Positions 6,825-9,125 of a DNA stretch of 9,125 bases are shown here, piece by piece. The translations under genes and the position numbers were made by a program. The stretch comes from Prolixibacteraceae bacterium (GTDB taxonomy: Bacteria > Bacteroidota > Bacteroidia > Bacteroidales > Prolixibacteraceae): assembly GCA_016788685.1 (NCBI GenBank), contig JAEUSS010000455.1, positions 1-9,125 of the forward strand, written 5' to 3'. Each line of letters begins with the position of its first letter. Within the stretch, counting starts at the first letter, position 1. Under the pieces are notes generated by a model. That model searched no databases, was not told the origin of the DNA, and saw only the letters and a program-made list of their open reading frames with translations.

Positions 6825-7934
6825 ATGTTTATGAAACTACGAAATAGGAATGGCATTCCGATTCTGATGACTGGATTCTTTTTACTGCTTGCCCTGTCGG
6901 CAAATGCGCAGTTTACCGAAACCCGTGAGTTTGTGAAGCGCTTCAGGATACAGCCCGAAACGCGGATCGACATCACCAATAAATACGGTAAAATTGAACT
7001 GAATACCTGGAAAAAAGACTCGGTGGTTATTCGCTTCCGGATGGAAATCAATGAAAAAAAGCCCGTCAAGCTCGAAAAAACCCTGGACAACCTGGATTTT
7101 GATATCAGTAACAGCCAGCATTACCTGATTGTGAAAACGCAGGTCGACAAAAACCGCAGTCAGTTTGAAAGCGAGTTGCTGAAGTTTAAAGAAACGATGC
7201 TGCAAACAAACGGAAGTATCCGCATTGATATGGAGGTCTGGTTGCCCGATAACCGCGAACTCCGGCTGGAGAATAAATTTGGTGACATTATACTTGGCGA
7301 TTATTCGGGCGAAACGCAAATTGTGCTGAGCAACGGTAAGCTAAAGCTTGGCAATCTGCCCAAACGGGCCAGTCTGAACCTGAGTTTTGCCGACGCAACC
7401 ATCACAAACCTGCCCAATGCCCGTATCGTCAGCAATTACAGCGACATTCAGCTCAGAAATTCGGGAACTGTCCGGTTTGAGAGTAAATCATCGACCATCG
7501 AAATCATGAATTCGGAAGACCTTAGCATCGATTCGAGGCGCGATAAGTTCCGCATCCGGATTGCGGGCAAGCTGGATGCCTCGGGCAACTTCAGCCAGTT
7601 CAGGGTTTCGGAACTCAAAGCCAGGGCAAACATGCGCATGAGCTACGGAAGCCTGGAAATGGAAAAAATTCTGGTCGATTTTAACAGTATTTATATCGAA
7701 TCGCGATCGACCAATGTAGACCTGTATTTTAACCCGGAAGCCAAATTCAACTTCCAGATTACCGAAACTAAAACCGATCTGGGTTTAGGTAGCGAAATAA
7801 AAGTAGAAACCAAAGATGTACTCGATTCGAAAGTGAATAAGATTCGTCACGAAGGGTATTTCGGTAAAGCGATGAAAGAAGATCAGCTTATCGTTAATGC
7901 TGTTGGCGGAGAGCTGAATGTGTCGTCGTATTAA
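6825..7934 (+). CDS. Secreted beta-strand-rich protein (DUF4097-like)
   Basis: The 369-residue product opens with a signal peptide: basic KLRNRNG, a hydrophobic core IPILMTGFFLLLAL, and likely cleavage after Ala28 (SANA, then QF). ATG 6831, two codons downstream, is an equally good start. The mature part has many short alternating strands separated by polar turns (DITNKYGKIELNTW, LRLENKFGDIILGDY, GKLKLGNL, SSTIEIMNSEDLSID), like the DUF4097/adhesin-like solenoid proteins of Bacteroidota. A long polar insert lies at about residues 75-130. The end, DQLIVNAVGGELNVSS, is typical of the last solenoid turn. There is no lipid cysteine and no membrane anchor, so it should be periplasmic or secreted. 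It is third in the operon, four bases after the anti-sigma gene, so it is expected to be produced with the sigma system; whether it is an effector or a sensor partner cannot be told. Confidence 0.75.
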   Translation: MFMKLRNRNGIPILMTGFFLLLALSANAQFTETREFVKRFRIQPETRIDITNKYGKIELNTWKKDSVVIRFRMEINEKKPVKLEKTLDNLDFDISNSQHYLIVKTQVDKNRSQFESELLKFKETMLQTNGSIRIDMEVWLPDNRELRLENKFGDIILGDYSGETQIVLSNGKLKLGNLPKRASLNLSFADATITNLPNARIVSNYSDIQLRNSGTVRFESKSSTIEIMNSEDLSIDSRRDKFRIRIAGKLDASGNFSQFRVSELKARANMRMSYGSLEMEKILVDFNSIYIESRSTNVDLYFNPEAKFNFQITETKTDLGLGSEIKVETKDVLDSKVNKIRHEGYFGKAMKEDQLIVNAVGGELNVSSY

Positions 7935-7968
7935 CTGACTCCGGATTTTTTACACCGCTTAAATTATA

Positions 7969-7992
7969 GCTCGCCGGTTGGTGTCGGCGGGC
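7969..7992. other. Strong GC-rich hairpin after the sigma operon
   Basis: GCTCGCCG (7969-7976) pairs with CGGCGGGC (7985-7992) with one G-U wobble and an eight-base loop. It sits 35 bases after the stop of the DUF4097-like gene. No T-tract follows on either strand, so it is not a textbook intrinsic terminator, but it could stall polymerase or protect the operon's 3' end. Confidence 0.5.
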
Positions 7993-8097
7993 AGGCAAAA
8001 GTTGTTCTCATCTTTTTCGGCTAAAGATGCGGTGGTGACTGGTATGCCCGATCCGGAACAGACCAGGCGATGGTACCGATTTGTGTCATAGGTGTTT

Positions 8098-8128
8098 CCT
8101 TCAAAAAAAAGTTCAGTTTTTTTTAAGG
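8098..8128. other. A8/T8 hairpin between operon and lipoprotein promoter
   Basis: CCTT, a bulged C, and eight A bases (8103-8110) pair with eight T bases (8117-8124) and AAGG (8125-8128) around a six-base loop. It ends two bases before the TTTGCAAC element at 8131. It may end transcripts from the upstream operon, or serve as an A/T-rich upstream element for the next promoter. There is no GC-rich core, so terminator strength is doubtful. Confidence 0.35.
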
Positions 8129-8130
8129 AT

Positions 8131-8158
8131 TTTGCAACCACGAAAATTTATTCCTGTC
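8131..8158 (+). promoter_or_regulatory. Candidate ECF promoter of the head-GIN lipoprotein (copy 2 of shared motif)
   Basis: TTTGCAAC (8131-8138), 17 bases, then GTC (8156-8158): the same 8-mer and the same spacing as the element before the sigma gene. The ATG at 8212 lies 53 bases beyond the GTC, so the leader would be about 45 bases. The bases in the 17-base gap are otherwise unlike those of copy 1, so this is not simply a duplicated stretch. The site lies downstream of the longer open-frame start at 8092, which argues for the ATG at 8212. Confidence 0.5.
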
Positions 8159-8211
8159 TATGGTATCAGAAAACAAGTTCAGAAAACAGAAAACAAACAA
8201 TTTTAAATGCC

Positions 8212-8934
8212 ATGAAAACAATTAAAATTCGCTTATTGGTCGCATTATTTGCGCTTTTTGCCGGAACTACATCGTGCCTCGACGATGTTTTTATTGAAGG
8301 TAACGGGATTCGGAAATCAGAATTCAGAAACGACGAAGGATTTGACGAAGTTGCTTTGAGCAGCGATTTCAGGGTAACTGTTGTTCCAGGCAGTGAATAC
8401 TCGGTTGAGGTAACGGCAGAATCGAATCTGCTGCCCTACATTGAAACTCGGGTGAACGGAAGAAAACTAAAGATTACTACGCACGGAGTCCGTTCGCTCC
8501 GGCAAAATTACCCCATCGAAGTACATATTATTACACCTGTACTTAGCGGACTGGCCTTAAGCGGATCCGGTATCATCGAAACCGGAAGCTTTTTGAGTGA
8601 CGACTTCGAGATCACCGTTTCAGGCTCGGGTGACATTGACACCCAGGTCAGCGCCGACAAAATCAAGGCGAACATATCAGGTTCAGGAACTGTGCATATC
8701 GAAGGTGATGCATTGGAAACTAATTTTGTCATCAGCGGATCAGGAAAAATAAAGACCTATAATCTGGAGCAAAACTATTGTTTAGCTACAATTTCCGGAT
8801 CGGGAGATATGTTTGTTAATGTAAGTCAGTCAATTGATGCAAACATTTCGGGAAGCGGACACGTTTTCTATGTCAATCACCCGATGATTCGCTCCAGTAT
8901 TTCCGGATCAGGATCTGTGATTAATAAAAACTGA
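8212..8934 (+). CDS. Head-GIN domain (DUF2807) lipoprotein
   Basis: From ATG 8212 the product has 240 residues. It begins with a lipoprotein signal (MKTIKIRLLVALFALFAG, then TTSC) with lipid Cys22. The following LDD is acidic, like the export signal that sends Bacteroidota lipoproteins to the cell surface, so it is probably outer-membrane and possibly surface-exposed. The body is a DUF2807 'head GIN' domain: an N-terminal part (FDEVALSSDFRVTVVPGSEYSVEV) and then seven SGSG turns at residues 117, 137, 156, 175, 195, 213 and 231, spaced 18-20 residues, the repeat of a right-handed beta-solenoid. The frame stays open back to 8092, but that start would bury the signal peptide and precede the promoter motif. 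Members of this family are labelled putative adhesins; no catalytic residues are visible and the function is not established. Control by the upstream ECF sigma factor is suggested by the shared motif. Confidence 0.88.
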   Translation: MKTIKIRLLVALFALFAGTTSCLDDVFIEGNGIRKSEFRNDEGFDEVALSSDFRVTVVPGSEYSVEVTAESNLLPYIETRVNGRKLKITTHGVRSLRQNYPIEVHIITPVLSGLALSGSGIIETGSFLSDDFEITVSGSGDIDTQVSADKIKANISGSGTVHIEGDALETNFVISGSGKIKTYNLEQNYCLATISGSGDMFVNVSQSIDANISGSGHVFYVNHPMIRSSISGSGSVINKN

Positions 8935-8979
8935 TTGTGTTTAACATCCAACACAGAAATTTGCACAAATAATTACATC

Positions 8980-9125
8980 ATGAAACAAATTTATTCACTG
9001 ATCATCCTTTTTCTGATTGCAGTTCCGGTATTTGCACAGGGCCCCGAAAAGGCAATCGGTATCCGCGGCGGCGTGTCTTCAGGCTTTGAGTACCGGGTAT
9101 TTTCTGACGACCTGGTTTCGTACAG
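8980..9125 (+). CDS. Secreted protein, possibly outer-membrane barrel (partial, 3' end missing)
   Basis: Only the first 48 codons are in the window. MKQIYSLIILFLIAVPVFA is a clear signal peptide, with cleavage likely after Ala19 before QG. The mature start, AIGIRGGVSSGFEYRVF, looks like the first strand and turn of a small outer-membrane beta-barrel (Gly-rich, with alternating hydrophobic residues), but too little is present to name a family. It begins 45 bases after the lipoprotein stop on the same strand, so it may be co-transcribed with it. A six-base inverted repeat at 8936-8955 lies in the gap. Confidence 0.7.
   Translation, partial: MKQIYSLIILFLIAVPVFAQGPEKAIGIRGGVSSGFEYRVFSDDLVSY

Noticed and set aside
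6269..7090. 273-codon open frame on the minus strand across the anti-sigma and DUF4097-like genes
   Set aside because: It runs antisense to two well-supported coupled genes, has no coherent domain, and reads like reverse-complement translation of their codons.
8092..8211. Longer start for the head-GIN lipoprotein at 8092
   Set aside because: It would add 40 residues before a clear lipoprotein signal peptide and begin upstream of the likely promoter and inside the A8/T8 hairpin region.
8936..8955. TGTGTT/AACACA hairpin after the lipoprotein gene as a terminator
   Set aside because: It has only six AT-rich pairs and no T-tract after it, and the next same-strand gene is close, so read-through seems as likely.

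Overview
The window looks like chromosomal DNA from a member of the Bacteroidota, probably Bacteroidales/Marinilabiliales-like; this placement is an inference. The grounds are: starts preceded by A-rich stretches rather than Shine-Dalgarno sequences, a TAnnTTTG-type -7 box, an ECF sigma factor translationally coupled to a short one-helix anti-sigma-like protein, a head-GIN (DUF2807) lipoprotein with acidic residues after the lipid cysteine, and a GH125 alpha-mannosidase with a twin-arginine signal. No tRNA, rRNA, CRISPR array or insertion sequence is visible.

Layout. (1) 146-3647, plus strand: two overlapping genes for the two subunits of a heterodimeric ABC exporter of the TM287/TM288 type. 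All departures from consensus in the ATPase motifs fall on one of the two composite ATP sites. (2) 3648-4155: a 508-base gap holding a diverged 21-base tandem repeat. The repeat reads on the minus strand as an open frame of seven-residue units, and a strong intrinsic terminator for the next gene lies beside it. (3) 4156-5592, minus strand: an exported GH125 exo-alpha-mannosidase-like enzyme with its own candidate -7 promoter. (4) 5757-7934, plus strand: a three-gene operon of ECF sigma factor (TTG start), anti-sigma-like membrane protein (ATGA overlap) and a secreted beta-strand-rich DUF4097-like protein. (5) 7935-8211: an intergenic region with two hairpins and a promoter-like motif. (6) 8212-8934: a head-GIN lipoprotein with seven SGSG turns. 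It is followed at 8980 by the start of a gene for a secreted protein, perhaps an outer-membrane barrel, which runs off the window.

The most useful reading is regulatory. The same element, TTTGCAAC, exactly 17 bases, then GTC, occurs just upstream of the sigma operon (5706-5733) and again upstream of the head-GIN lipoprotein (8131-8158). The format fits an ECF -35/-10 promoter. It suggests that the sigma factor controls its own operon and the neighbouring lipoprotein, and perhaps the gene after it. The locus then reads as a small envelope-response module: a cytoplasmic sigma factor, an inner-membrane anti-sigma with a helical periplasmic part, and two exported beta-solenoid-like proteins. The signal it senses and the job of the exported proteins cannot be told from sequence.
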